NCBI RefSeq assembly: GCF_014193695.1
Contig: NZ_JACHZR010000001.1
Span: 99,309 to 163,308, forward strand
Source of the DNA: Rhizobium sp. BK316
GTDB taxonomy: Bacteria > Pseudomonadota > Alphaproteobacteria > Rhizobiales > Rhizobiaceae
DNA: 64,000 bases
Direction: 5' to 3'
Made by a program: the position numbers and the translations under genes. The notes beneath the pieces are model-generated. The model was not told where the DNA came from, ran no database searches, and worked only from the letters and a program-made list of their open reading frames with translations. Positions 24,676 to 33,275 of this stretch are shown here, in pieces; within the stretch, counting starts at the first letter, position 1; each line of letters opens with the position of its first letter.

Positions 24676-25746
24676 ATGAACGAAAATTTCTCGCGCCGTG
24701 GCTTTATGAAGGCGACCACGGGGCTCGCCGCTGTCGCGCTCGCTGCCCCGACGCTTCTCAAGGGCAATCGAGCCTTCGCTGGCGAAACCCTTGTCGTGCG
24801 CGACATGGGCGGTGCGTTTTACGAAGGCTTCAAGGTCGCATTCTACGACACGTTCGCCGCTGAGACGGGCGTCACCATCCAGACCAACACCAACGAGCCG
24901 GACCCGATCCCGCAGTACAAGATGGCGATCGATACCGACACGAAGCTCTTTGACGTGGCACTGATGACGCCGGAACATGTGCTACGCATCCGCCAGCTCG
25001 GCGACCAGTACATGCTGCCGCTCAATATCGACGTTCCCAACAAGAGCGATTTCGCGCCGAACACATTCGAGCCCGATTTTGTCGGCGTCGCGATCTTCGC
25101 GCTTGCCATGGCCTATCGCAAGGATACGGTGAAGACCGTTCCGACGAGCTGGGCGGATTTCTGGAATACCGAGACATTCAAGGGCCGCCGCGGCCTGTGG
25201 CGCAGCCCGGTAACGACGCTGGAAATGGCGCTTCTCGCCGACGGCGTTCCACTCGACAAGCTGTACCCGCTCGATGTCGAGCGCGCCTTCAAGAGCCTGG
25301 ACAAGGTCAAGTCGCAGATCAACATCTGGTGGACCTCCGGCGCCCATGCCACGCAGCTCCTCAAGGATGGCGAGCTTGACCTGATGTCTACCTGGTCGAC
25401 GCGCGCCCAGGCTGCGATCAACGCCGGTGCCCCTGCAGGCATCGTCTGGAACGGCGGTCTCTTCAATATCGACGGCTGGACGATTGCCGGCAACACCGAG
25501 AAGGCTGATCTGGCCCGCAAGTTCATCGAATGGTGCCTGGATGCCAAGCGTCAGGCTGCCTACACCGACATCCTGGCCTGCGGCCCGACCAACATGAAGG
25601 CCTACGATCATCTGAGCGCGGAAAAGGCAGTTCTTCTGCCGACCGCCCCGCAGAACATCAAGGGTCTGACCGCCCTCAACGCGGCATATTGGGCGGAGCA
25701 TCAGGACGAACTCACCCAGCGCTTCGAGCAGTGGATCCTGAGCTGA
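24676..25746 (+). CDS. ABC transporter substrate-binding protein, spermidine/putrescine type, Tat-exported
   Basis: A 356-residue periplasmic binding protein of the PotD-like group. The N-terminus MNENFSRRGFMK carries a twin-arginine motif (S-R-R-x-F-x-K), a hydrophobic stretch and an AFAG cleavage site near residue 36, so it is exported folded by Tat. The mature protein (ETLVVRDMGGAFYEGFK) resembles binding proteins of polyamine, opine and other small organic solutes more than sugar-binding proteins. A GGAGG ribosome site is present. The substrate is unknown; the catabolic genes around it suggest a glycosylated, N-acylated or N-ribosyl compound. Confidence 0.92.
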   Translation: MNENFSRRGFMKATTGLAAVALAAPTLLKGNRAFAGETLVVRDMGGAFYEGFKVAFYDTFAAETGVTIQTNTNEPDPIPQYKMAIDTDTKLFDVALMTPEHVLRIRQLGDQYMLPLNIDVPNKSDFAPNTFEPDFVGVAIFALAMAYRKDTVKTVPTSWADFWNTETFKGRRGLWRSPVTTLEMALLADGVPLDKLYPLDVERAFKSLDKVKSQINIWWTSGAHATQLLKDGELDLMSTWSTRAQAAINAGAPAGIVWNGGLFNIDGWTIAGNTEKADLARKFIEWCLDAKRQAAYTDILACGPTNMKAYDHLSAEKAVLLPTAPQNIKGLTALNAAYWAEHQDELTQRFEQWILS

Positions 25747-25815
25747 TTTTCGGCTGAAGAGACCACCTGAGCTTCAGGTCCCGCGTTTCGGCGGGGCAGC
25801 TTATCTGACAATGGG

Positions 25816-25850
25816 TGGCCCGGTTCCGCGACTTGCGGGACGGGCCATTT
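25816..25850 (+). other. Stem-loop between binding-protein and permease genes
   Basis: TGGCCCGGTTCCGC (25816-25829) pairs imperfectly with GCGGGACGGGCCA (25835-25847), followed by TTT. It lies between the Tat binding-protein stop and the permease start and would act as a weak terminator or mRNA-stabilising hairpin. It resembles in position, not in sequence, the hairpin at 15181-15209. Confidence 0.5.
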
Positions 25851-25867
25851 CAACGAACGGAACCACC

Positions 25868-27604
25868 ATGGCTGAACTCTTCGCCAAAGACACTTATGCA
25901 CGGCAGCGCCTCCGGCTTGACAGCCTGTGGCTTTCGACGCCCGGGCTCGTCTATATGGCGCTGCTGCTGATCCTTCCTGCCGGCGCACTGATCTGGCAAT
26001 CCTTCGTCAATCCGAAAACCGGCGCTTTCGACCTGACGGTCTACCAGCAGATGTTTTCCGCCGGTGTTTATGTGAAGGTTCTCGCCAACACCTTCGCGAT
26101 CTCCGCGCAGGTCACGATCGTGTGTCTCCTCGTCGGCTATCCGATCGCGGTCTGGCTTGCGGGCATGCCGGAACGCCGCAGGCGCATGGCCATGTGGCTG
26201 GTGCTGCTCCCCTTCTGGGTGAGTCCGCTTCTGAAGAATTTCGCCTGGATCGTGCTTTTGGCGCGCAAGGGCATAGTCGCGCAGATGCTGACTGGCATGG
26301 GTTTCGATACCGAGCTGAACCTGCTTTATGGACGTGGAGCCGTCGTCTTCGGCATGGCACATGCCATGTTGCCGGTCGCGATCCTCACCATGCTGCCGAC
26401 CATGCTTGCAATCGATGGCCGTCTGATGCCTGCCGCAATGACGATGGGCGCAAGCCGCAGCCAGTCGTTCTGGCGCATCTTCCTGCCGCTGTCGATGCCG
26501 GGCGTTGCTGCTGCCGGTCTCTTGATCTTCGTGATGGGCCTGGGCTTCTTCATCACGCCCGCATTGCTTGGCTCACCAAACGAAACCGTCATCGGCCAGA
26601 TGATGATCACTCAGGTACAGAAGCTCTTCAATCTCCGTCTTGCCGGTGCGCTCGCAGCACTGCTTCTTGCCGTAACACTGATCACCATCGCCATCTATGA
26701 CCGTCTTTTCGGCATGTCGGCGGTATCGGGCAACGGCGCTGTTACGAAACGCGGCGGGATCATTGGTGCGACCGGTGGTGTGATCATCGAGTCCGGTGCA
26801 GCGATCAGCGATATCATTGCGCGCCTGCTTCCGGCGCGTCTCGGGCGCGGCGCCTTCACGGTCTTCGTCTGGATCGTCATTCTGGTGCTGATCGTGCCGG
26901 TCCTGGCGTTTCCGCCGATGGCCTTCTCCGGCTCGAGTTTCCTGGAATTTCCGCCGAAGAGCTTCTCCCTACGCTGGTTCCAGGCCTATATGGGTTCGGA
27001 TCAATGGATGGGCGCAACAGCGCGTTCGGCCGTCATTGCGATCGTCACCGGCGTCATTGCCACGATCATTTCCGGCATGGCGGCATATGGTCTGGCACGG
27101 ACACAGCGAAAGGCGGGTGGGCTGATCTTTCTGTCCTTCATGCTGCCGATGGTGGTGCCCAATATCGTGATCGGCGTATCGCTGTTCTACGTGCTGGCAA
27201 AGGTTGGATTGATCGCCACCGATACCGGCATTGTCCTCGGCCATACGCTCTCTGCGATGCCGGTTGTCTTCGTCATCCTTTTGACAACATTCCGCAGCGT
27301 CGACTGGCGTCTGCTGCAGGCGGCCGCGACATTGGGAGCCAGCCGCTGGCAGCAGATCAGTCTCGTCCTTCTGCCGCTGGTCAAGGGTGGTGCGGTTGCC
27401 GCGTTCCTTTTCGGCCTGCTGCACTCCTTCGAGGAGCTTACGATCGCGCTGTTCGTCGGGGCCGGAGTCAAGCAGACGCTGCCCAAGCAGATGTGGGACG
27501 ATATCATCCTCAGTATTTCCCCGACCCTGGCTGCTGCCTCGGTCTTCATCGTGGCGGTGGTGACAGTGCTCTTCGTCATCGCCGAAAAGGCAAGGCCGCG
27601 CTGA
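25868..27604 (+). CDS. Fused double ABC permease (PotB-PotC type)
   Basis: A 578-residue inner-membrane protein made of two permease domains in one chain. The first half (about residues 20-285) has the EAA loop AAMTMGASRSQSFWRIFLP, and the second half (about 320-578) has AAATLGASRWQQISLVLLP. Each half has around six membrane segments. Most polyamine-type systems encode these as separate PotB and PotC genes; fused forms are known in some iron and alphaproteobacterial transporters. The start at MAELFAKD is preferred over an in-frame GTG or ATG 19 codons earlier that lies inside the stem-loop. Confidence 0.9.
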   Translation: MAELFAKDTYARQRLRLDSLWLSTPGLVYMALLLILPAGALIWQSFVNPKTGAFDLTVYQQMFSAGVYVKVLANTFAISAQVTIVCLLVGYPIAVWLAGMPERRRRMAMWLVLLPFWVSPLLKNFAWIVLLARKGIVAQMLTGMGFDTELNLLYGRGAVVFGMAHAMLPVAILTMLPTMLAIDGRLMPAAMTMGASRSQSFWRIFLPLSMPGVAAAGLLIFVMGLGFFITPALLGSPNETVIGQMMITQVQKLFNLRLAGALAALLLAVTLITIAIYDRLFGMSAVSGNGAVTKRGGIIGATGGVIIESGAAISDIIARLLPARLGRGAFTVFVWIVILVLIVPVLAFPPMAFSGSSFLEFPPKSFSLRWFQAYMGSDQWMGATARSAVIAIVTGVIATIISGMAAYGLARTQRKAGGLIFLSFMLPMVVPNIVIGVSLFYVLAKVGLIATDTGIVLGHTLSAMPVVFVILLTTFRSVDWRLLQAAATLGASRWQQISLVLLPLVKGGAVAAFLFGLLHSFEELTIALFVGAGVKQTLPKQMWDDIILSISPTLAAASVFIVAVVTVLFVIAEKARPR

Positions 27605-27653
27605 CATGCGCATGCCTGCCGATCCCATCACGACCAAAGGAACGAATTTCGAC

Positions 27654-28712
27654 ATGTCAGCCGCTTCTGCCAGCACGCCTGAAATCAAACTCAAGGTTCA
27701 GGGCCTCGCCAAGCTCTACGGCCACACCATCGCGCTCGATCACGTCGACCTCGATGTTCGCAAGGGGGAGCTCCTGACGCTTCTCGGCCCCTCTGGCTCC
27801 GGCAAGACGACGCTTCTCCAATTGATCTGCGGATTGCAGGAGCCAACCGCGGGCACGATCGTCATCGACAGCAAGGACCAGACACACGCTCCGGTCAACA
27901 AGCGCGATATCGGCGTGGTCTTTCAGAATTATGCTCTCTTCCCGCACATGACGGTTGCCGAAAACGTTGGCTTTGCGCTGAAGATGCGCAAGCTGCCCAA
28001 GGCCGAGATCAACACGAAGGTTGCCAAGGCGCTCGAAACTGTCGGGCTTGCCCATGCAGCCGAGCGCTCTCCGTCGCAGCTTTCAGGCGGCCAGCAGCAG
28101 CGCGTCGCTCTTGCGCGCTGCCTCGTCTACGATCCCGCCATCATCCTGATGGACGAGCCACTCGGCGCCCTCGACGCAAAACTGCGCGAAGTGATGCAGA
28201 TCGAGATCAAGCGTATTCACCGTGAAACGGGCGCTACCATCATCTTCGTGACCCATGATCAGCAGGAGGCCCTGGCCTTGTCAGACCGGATCTGCCTGAT
28301 GAACAATGGCAAGATCGCGCAGCTCGGCACGCCGCGCCAGATGTACGACGAGCCGCAAAACCTGTTCGTCGCGGACTTCATCGGTGTGTCCTCGATCCTA
28401 CGCGGCACGGTCAAGGCCGGCGCGCTCGAAACCGCGATTGGCACGCTGCCTATCGCCGGTGAAATACCGGCTGACGGGACAATGGGCGCCTTTGTCGTAC
28501 GCCCCGAGGTCATCACCCTTGGCGAAGGCTTTTGCGAGGGACGGGTGCGTGAAACCGTCTATGGCGGTTCGGAATTGCGCGTCATCATCGACGCCGGCAG
28601 CCAGGAGATCATCGCCCGCGCGCCGTCACAGGCAATGGAGGTGAAGGTGGGGTCCACCATCCGCTTCGGCTGGGCATCAGACGCTGCCCGCTTTCTCGTT
28701 GACAGGGATTGA
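27654..28712 (+). CDS. ABC transporter ATP-binding protein (PotA-like)
   Basis: A PotA-type ATPase, 352 residues from the chosen start MSAASAS, which follows AAAGGA. The frame is open from an ATG at 27606, two bases after the permease stop, and the earlier start cannot be excluded. It has Walker A GPSGSGKTT, Q-loop VFQNYALFPHM, signature LSGGQQQR, Walker B IILMDEP, switch VTHDQQE and a C-terminal TOBE domain (from about residue 260). One ATPase dimer would serve the fused permease. It is followed after eight bases by the nucleoside hydrolase gene. Confidence 0.92.
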   Translation: MSAASASTPEIKLKVQGLAKLYGHTIALDHVDLDVRKGELLTLLGPSGSGKTTLLQLICGLQEPTAGTIVIDSKDQTHAPVNKRDIGVVFQNYALFPHMTVAENVGFALKMRKLPKAEINTKVAKALETVGLAHAAERSPSQLSGGQQQRVALARCLVYDPAIILMDEPLGALDAKLREVMQIEIKRIHRETGATIIFVTHDQQEALALSDRICLMNNGKIAQLGTPRQMYDEPQNLFVADFIGVSSILRGTVKAGALETAIGTLPIAGEIPADGTMGAFVVRPEVITLGEGFCEGRVRETVYGGSELRVIIDAGSQEIIARAPSQAMEVKVGSTIRFGWASDAARFLVDRD

Positions 28713-28720
28713 ATTGAACC

Positions 28721-29635
28721 ATGAGCGCCGTGCGTTTCCTTTATGATTGCGATCCGGGCGCTGACGATGCGCTGGCCATGCTTCTGGCGCTTGGGCGTCC
28801 GGACGCGCTTGATATGATTGCCGTGACATGCGTTGCGGGCAATGTCGGGCTGGATCCGGTCGTCACGAACGCAAGGCGAATTCTCGAGCTTGCCGGGCGC
28901 CGCGACATCCCGGTTTATGCTGGTGCAGCCGGGCCGATCATGGCTCCTCGCGGCCGGGTTTCCATCATGCATGGATCGGATGGCCTTGCCGGAAGCACAT
29001 TGCAGCCGCCAACCATGCCTGTGGCCGATGGCCATGCCGCCAACGAAATCTCCCGGATAGCGCGCGCGGAGGGCAAGCTTCATATTTGTGCCACCGGTCC
29101 CTTGACCAACCTGGCACTGGCTCTGCTTCTTGATCCCGAACTGCCGGCTTACGTCAGTGCCATCACCATCATGGGGGGTGCGGCCTTCTGCCCTGGCAAT
29201 ACGACGCCGCTCGCCGAGTTCAACTTCGCCGTCGACCCTCATGCCGCGGCGATCGTCTTCGACAGCGGTATCCCGATCACGATGCTTGGTCTCGATGTTA
29301 CCCGACAAGCTGTTGTAACCGAGCAAATGATCCGCGACGCACAGGCAATCGGCACACCTGTCGCGCAGGAAGCGGCGCATCTTCTGGTCAACTACGGCTC
29401 CAAGGATCCGTGCCTGCACGACCCTGCCGCAATCGCCTGGATGCTGGCGCCGGAAATATTCAAGACCGTGCACGGTCATGTGGCCATCTGCACGGATAGC
29501 GGCCCGGCCGCCGGTCAGGTGGTGGCATCCGTCAGCGAGCGGCATCTAGCGGGACGATCACCGAACTGCACGATCGTCACCATCGTGGACGCTGAAGCTT
29601 TCGGGAGATTGTTTCTCGATGCGCTGAAGCCCTAG
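28721..29635 (+). CDS. Nucleoside hydrolase (IU-NH family)
   Basis: A 304-residue inosine/uridine-preferring-type nucleoside hydrolase. The calcium-binding signature DCDPGADDALA is at residues 8-18, the middle segment ITIMGGAAFCPGN is typical, and NFAVDPHAA near residue 168 supplies further ribose ligands. The family cleaves N-glycosidic bonds of ribonucleosides. As the last gene of an operon with a beta-glucosidase, a deacylase and an importer, it points to a substrate with a ribosyl (or another N-glycosyl) unit. Confidence 0.92.
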   Translation: MSAVRFLYDCDPGADDALAMLLALGRPDALDMIAVTCVAGNVGLDPVVTNARRILELAGRRDIPVYAGAAGPIMAPRGRVSIMHGSDGLAGSTLQPPTMPVADGHAANEISRIARAEGKLHICATGPLTNLALALLLDPELPAYVSAITIMGGAAFCPGNTTPLAEFNFAVDPHAAAIVFDSGIPITMLGLDVTRQAVVTEQMIRDAQAIGTPVAQEAAHLLVNYGSKDPCLHDPAAIAWMLAPEIFKTVHGHVAICTDSGPAAGQVVASVSERHLAGRSPNCTIVTIVDAEAFGRLFLDALKP

Positions 29636-29702
29636 CGGCATCTTTTGGGTTCGAGTCCTTTCAAGGCGAGAGATCGGAAAACTCGGCAGGACTATTAGGT
29701 GT

Positions 29703-29930
29703 TTAGTTGCGAGCATTGGCCGGCTTATGCAATGAAGCGCCTGCCTTTTCGGCCGCCGCCTGCAGACGCTTGTCCCTGGTCCATAGCGCCGCTCGTCGGT
29801 CAAGCAGTATCGAGGCGAGTAAGTGGGCATCTGTATAGCCGATGCCCATACCGAAAATGCCGTGACGATCGATCATTATCATCACTTCGTCGTGCGTTGC
29901 GACGACCGCCTGTTGCAGACAACGTGACAT
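29703..29930 (-). pseudogene. VapC-like PIN-domain toxin remnant
   Basis: About 75 residues matching the C-terminal half of a VapC/PIN ribonuclease: QAVVATHDEVMIMIDRHGIFG, then GIGYTDAHLLAS with an acidic residue of the active site, then LWTRDKRLQAAAE. The N-terminal half with the first catalytic Asp (the usual D-T/S start) is missing, and an in-frame TGA lies six codons before the first ATG. No antitoxin gene is adjacent. It is a truncated, inactive toxin gene. Confidence 0.7.
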
Positions 29931-29967
29931 GCCTGTCGCAGGATATCACCGTGCCGTCGGACGTCGC

Positions 29968-30402
29968 CTATACGTAAAAATCGAGGTCGTGCAGTGCGGC
30001 CCGTACTTCGAGTAGCAATGTTAACAAGGAAGCTGCGAAGAACAGCAGCGCGGCCGAGAACATAATCCCCGCGCCATATTCGTGCCTGAAGCTAAGAAAC
30101 GAGCTCGCAAATGCCAATATGACGAGCAAGGTCGTGCATATTCCGCTTATCACCGCAAATTCTATTGCCCTATTGAGCAACTTTGCTCGACGCTTCAATC
30201 GTGAAAGAACAATTATTAGATGCCTGCGGTCGGGGTCCCCCTCCGGGAGAGCGCTCAAAACATTGCTGCGATCCACGATCCGGTGCATGCGTGTGATCAA
30301 AACTGAGATGAATCCTGCCACGGCACCCAACAGAAAGGCCGGCGCAGTCGCTTGTGAGATAACGCGAGAGATCTGTTCCGCGGTTGTAATTTCGCTCAGC
30401 AT
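29968..30402 (-). CDS. DUF2721 family membrane protein
   Basis: A 144-residue membrane protein of the DUF2721 family, function unknown. Three hydrophobic segments are visible (ATAPAFLLGAVAGFISVLI, AVISGICTTLLVILAF and IMFSAALLFFAASLLTLLLE), with the typical ITRMHRIVDRSN segment after the first. The start at MLSEITTAEQ is chosen from the AGGAGA site in front of it; the frame is open farther upstream but without a site. Cys-free and basic in the loop. Confidence 0.85.
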   Translation of the reverse strand: MLSEITTAEQISRVISQATAPAFLLGAVAGFISVLITRMHRIVDRSNVLSALPEGDPDRRHLIIVLSRLKRRAKLLNRAIEFAVISGICTTLLVILAFASSFLSFRHEYGAGIMFSAALLFFAASLLTLLLEVRAALHDLDFYV

Positions 30403-30410
30403 TACTTCTC

Positions 30411-30611
30411 CTAACCTGAGCGCATGGCGAGAGGTCGATCGTCTTCCCATCCCACGGCTCGGCGCTCGGCGTCCGGCTTCGATTTGAAGTCTGGCGGCAT
30501 GATCAACACCTGCTTGGGCGACGATATGCGGTTTTGATTCACCGAGATCCGGCAAGCGCCGTAGGTCTGCCGCATGTTTTGATCGACGATGGCAACGGGC
30601 GCAATAACCAT
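30411..30611 (-). CDS. Possible small protein upstream of DUF2721 gene
   Basis: A 66-codon frame (MVIAPVAIVDQNM start) whose stop TAG overlaps the AGGAGA ribosome site of the DUF2721 gene, an arrangement seen in operons. Third codon positions are GC-rich as in real genes here. There is no obvious ribosome site before the ATG and no family is recognised, and the overlapping frame is open too. It may be a short leader-type gene or chance. Confidence 0.25.
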   Translation of the reverse strand: MVIAPVAIVDQNMRQTYGACRISVNQNRISSPKQVLIMPPDFKSKPDAERRAVGWEDDRPLAMRSG

Positions 30612-30633
30612 CGGGATCGCAACTGCCCGAGTT

Positions 30634-30667
30634 GTAGACGAAGGCGCCGACGGGCGCCTTCGCCTAC
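30634..30667. terminator. Strong hairpin, possible bidirectional terminator
   Basis: GTAGACGAAGGCGCC (30634-30648) and GGCGCCTTCGCCTAC (30653-30667) pair at 14 of 15 positions around a GACG loop. It is the most stable simple hairpin of this gap. A short pyrimidine stretch (CTTTCTTC) follows on the plus strand. Confidence 0.5.
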
Positions 30668-30728
30668 AACTTTCTTCAACTTCGCATCCCACCGCTGCGA
30701 ACAGCCATATCGCCTAATAATTCTGCGG

Positions 30729-30917
30729 TCAGTCAGTTGCCCAGGGAGGGGAGCGATGATCGACATTTTCTTCTCGGGGATCGTATCCCAAATACGGAAA
30801 CAAACTTTCGGTAGGATACGTTCGCGGTCCTAGCCACAGTCGGCCCGTCAGGTCCACCGGATCATGCATGATCTGAGCAAAGGAAGACTGCGTGGTCAAA
30901 TTGGCTATCGAACCCAT
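30729..30917 (-). CDS. Possible small hypothetical protein
   Basis: A 62-codon frame beginning MGSIANLTTQSSFAQ. The sequence (DPVDLTGRLWLGPRTYPTE) looks protein-like but is not recognised. GGAAAGGG stands almost directly before the ATG, which is too close for a good ribosome site. It lies just downstream of the DUF1254 gene and may instead be decayed sequence. Confidence 0.25.
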   Translation of the reverse strand: MGSIANLTTQSSFAQIMHDPVDLTGRLWLGPRTYPTESLFPYLGYDPREENVDHRSPPWATD

Positions 30918-30942
30918 GCCCTTTCCATAGGAAGACTGTCTA

Positions 30943-30972
30943 GCCCGCCGTCTCGGTTTCCGAACGACGGGC
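30943..30972 (-). terminator. Possible terminator of the DUF1254 gene
   Basis: GCCCGCCGT (30943-30951) and ACGACGGGC (30964-30972) pair with one mismatch, 9-38 bases past the DUF1254 stop. No T-run follows, so termination efficiency is doubtful. Confidence 0.3.
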
Positions 30973-30980
30973 CAACGGTG

Positions 30981-32408
30981 TTAGCCGAGTTCTTCGACGG
31001 CCGGGATCGTCCAGGTGCCGTCGATGATCGACGGATCGTTTTCGTTCGGCCAGTAAAGTCTCAACATCAGGATGAACTTGCCTGCCGGAGCCGGCAGCCA
31101 ATTAGATTCCTTACCCTCGCCGGGCGACTCGTGCTGCAGGAAAAGGTCCAACGACCCATCGGCGTTATACTTCAGATCCTGCCGGGGGCTGATCGAGTAG
31201 CGATTGATAGGGTTGGCGACGAAGAAGTAGTTCTCGTCATACATGGTGATCGACCAGAAGCCGGAGACCGGCGGCGCCTTGCCCTTGTCGAAGTGGATGA
31301 CGTAGTTCTTCCGTCCATCATAGGCCCGCTCGTGTGCGTCCTTTTGAGACGTCGGATAGACAGCGTCCTGGGGACGATTGGCACCGAGACCAATCGCCGT
31401 GACGAGCGCCCGCATGAGGTAGTCAGTTCCGTAAAGCCCGGTCTTGGTCGTAAATGCCCAGCCATTAATATTCTTGATATTGCTGTTAATCTTGAACTGC
31501 AGCATGATCCGATCGAACCCGACGGTGGGGATCCGCTTATGGAAGTCAGCCTTCAGCTTGCTGGCGTCGAAATCCTTGCCCGCGACCAATCCTATGCGCG
31601 CAAACCGCTCCAGTGCGGGCGCATCTGCGTCTGATGGCGGGTTGGTCTTCATGAGTTCAGCGAGCAGAGTAAAATACTCGACCGCTGTCAGACGGTTCAC
31701 CTGATCGCGCACAGCCGTCTTCATGTCGATCGACGGGTTGACCTTGCCGGGAGGCGGCGTGTAGTCCTTGCCATAGGCGCTCAGCGGGACCAGCTTGAAC
31801 TCGTCCTGCAACTTATGAACCTCGGCGTAGTCCTCGGGGGTTCCCGTGCAGTAAATTCGGCCGAGCAGCCAGACAATGTTGGTTGGGGACTCGTATTTCA
31901 CGACACCGTCGGGAAGCTTGCCACTCCAGCCGGGGGCTGTAATGGCATATGTCTGCGCCCCCGTGCCTGTCGTCCGTTTGCCCGGCACCTGAAAGACGTT
32001 CGTCCACCCATCCAGCATCGGCAGCAGGAAATACCGCCCCTTCATGTCGGGCACGCTCAACACGTAGGGCTCCTTGCCGACATCAAGCCAGGAGGTGGTG
32101 TAAAGCGTATCGGCATTCGGTGCCGTAACATCCTTGAAGGACGCATCCGGATACTGCCGCAGCTTGATGATATGTCCCATTGGACCACGGGTGCCCTTGA
32201 GTTCCGCCACGTTGGTCATGACCCGGCGCGTCATCTCCATGGTCACTAGAGGGTAGCCGTAGATGTATGCATCGGTGGCAATCCAGAAATCTTCCAGATC
32301 CGCACCGATCTGCAACCCTCCTTCGCCGAATTCGGCACGGGCGGGAGAGATTGCCGTTCCAGCGAGAAGGCTGAGGCCAGCGAAAGTCAGGGTTCGACGG
32401 GTGATCAT
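30981..32408 (-). CDS. DUF1254/DUF1214 domain-containing exported protein
   Basis: A 475-residue protein with an N-terminal signal sequence (MITRRTLTFAGLSLLAG, with ARA cleavage near residue 25; the paired arginines may make it a weak Tat signal). DUF1254 spans about residues 45-180 (AYIYGYPLVTMEMTRRVM, TLYTTSWLDVGKEPYVLSVPD) and DUF1214 about 340-450 (GFWSITMYDENYFFVANPINRYS). The family is widespread in soil bacteria and no reaction is established. It is the most downstream of five minus-strand genes for exported or small proteins. Confidence 0.9.
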   Translation of the reverse strand: MITRRTLTFAGLSLLAGTAISPARAEFGEGGLQIGADLEDFWIATDAYIYGYPLVTMEMTRRVMTNVAELKGTRGPMGHIIKLRQYPDASFKDVTAPNADTLYTTSWLDVGKEPYVLSVPDMKGRYFLLPMLDGWTNVFQVPGKRTTGTGAQTYAITAPGWSGKLPDGVVKYESPTNIVWLLGRIYCTGTPEDYAEVHKLQDEFKLVPLSAYGKDYTPPPGKVNPSIDMKTAVRDQVNRLTAVEYFTLLAELMKTNPPSDADAPALERFARIGLVAGKDFDASKLKADFHKRIPTVGFDRIMLQFKINSNIKNINGWAFTTKTGLYGTDYLMRALVTAIGLGANRPQDAVYPTSQKDAHERAYDGRKNYVIHFDKGKAPPVSGFWSITMYDENYFFVANPINRYSISPRQDLKYNADGSLDLFLQHESPGEGKESNWLPAPAGKFILMLRLYWPNENDPSIIDGTWTIPAVEELG

Positions 32409-32564
32409 GAGCTCCTTTTAATAGCGGCATTTGACCAATCCGTTGTTGAGTAACTGGACCCTCCGATTTGCGGCGGGCTTCGGACCGGCAGCGTTCAATG
32501 GTATTTTTCGCGGACCCCAACGGCGAGCAGCCGGTTGGGGTCGGTTCGTGTCCAACCACTAGTC

Positions 32565-33245
32565 CTAGTAGCAGGGCGGGTAGGGATAGTAGCCGCAGGC
32601 CGGCGGCGGGTAGTATCGTCGCTCGGCGGCAGCCGCGCCGAGCGCGGCTCCGGCGACAACGCCCGCACCGTAATAGGCCCCCGGGTGCGCATACCATCCC
32701 GCGCGCCAGACTGGGGCGCGACCACCGACCGCGACCCCGCCGTACGGACCTCGGGCAGCAAACCAGTCGATGAACAACGATGCCGGGCCATCGGCTCCAG
32801 CGAGATCGCCTTCCAGGACGGCGACCTCGAATGTCAGGTTTCCGCCCTCAAGCTTGGGCGCCTTGAGGACAACTACCGCGTCGGCGACCGAATCTCCCTC
32901 GCTGCTCAGGACGGAAATCGTCGCATTCGGAGGGTCCTTAGCGAAGCTGTCCGTCCCTTCCCCCCATTGCTTGATGAACTCGGAGGTCAGGACATGGCCG
33001 GCCGATCGCACCGGCCGATCGGCGAAGACGATCGAATTGGCGGTGATGTCGGTCATCGTGAGCTTGCCGTCTTCGAGTTTGGCTCCCGCCGAATTGAGAA
33101 CGGCAAGAGACGGAACCATTTGCGATTTGGCTGCGCCGATCGTCTTTTGCGCTGGCGCTGACATGGCGTCCTGTGCCAACGTTGGAGCGGTGGATAGCAG
33201 GCCCGTCGCCAGAGCGACCAGGCATATACCGGATAATCTGTTCAT
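32565..33245 (-). CDS. Hypothetical exported protein with Gly/Tyr/Pro-rich tail
   Basis: A 226-residue protein with a clear signal peptide (MNRLSGICLVALATGLLSTAPTLAQD in outline, cleavage near residue 25). The middle resembles no family I can name. The last 60 residues are rich in Gly, Ala, Tyr and Pro, ending YYPPPACGYYPYPPCY with two cysteines, as in surface-exposed or coat-like proteins. A 155-base gap separates it from the DUF1254 gene. An extracytoplasmic location is the only firm claim. Confidence 0.75.
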   Translation of the reverse strand: MNRLSGICLVALATGLLSTAPTLAQDAMSAPAQKTIGAAKSQMVPSLAVLNSAGAKLEDGKLTMTDITANSIVFADRPVRSAGHVLTSEFIKQWGEGTDSFAKDPPNATISVLSSEGDSVADAVVVLKAPKLEGGNLTFEVAVLEGDLAGADGPASLFIDWFAARGPYGGVAVGGRAPVWRAGWYAHPGAYYGAGVVAGAALGAAAAERRYYPPPACGYYPYPPCY

Positions 33246-33275
33246 CGGGTCACTCCGTATTGTTAGCGGATGGCT

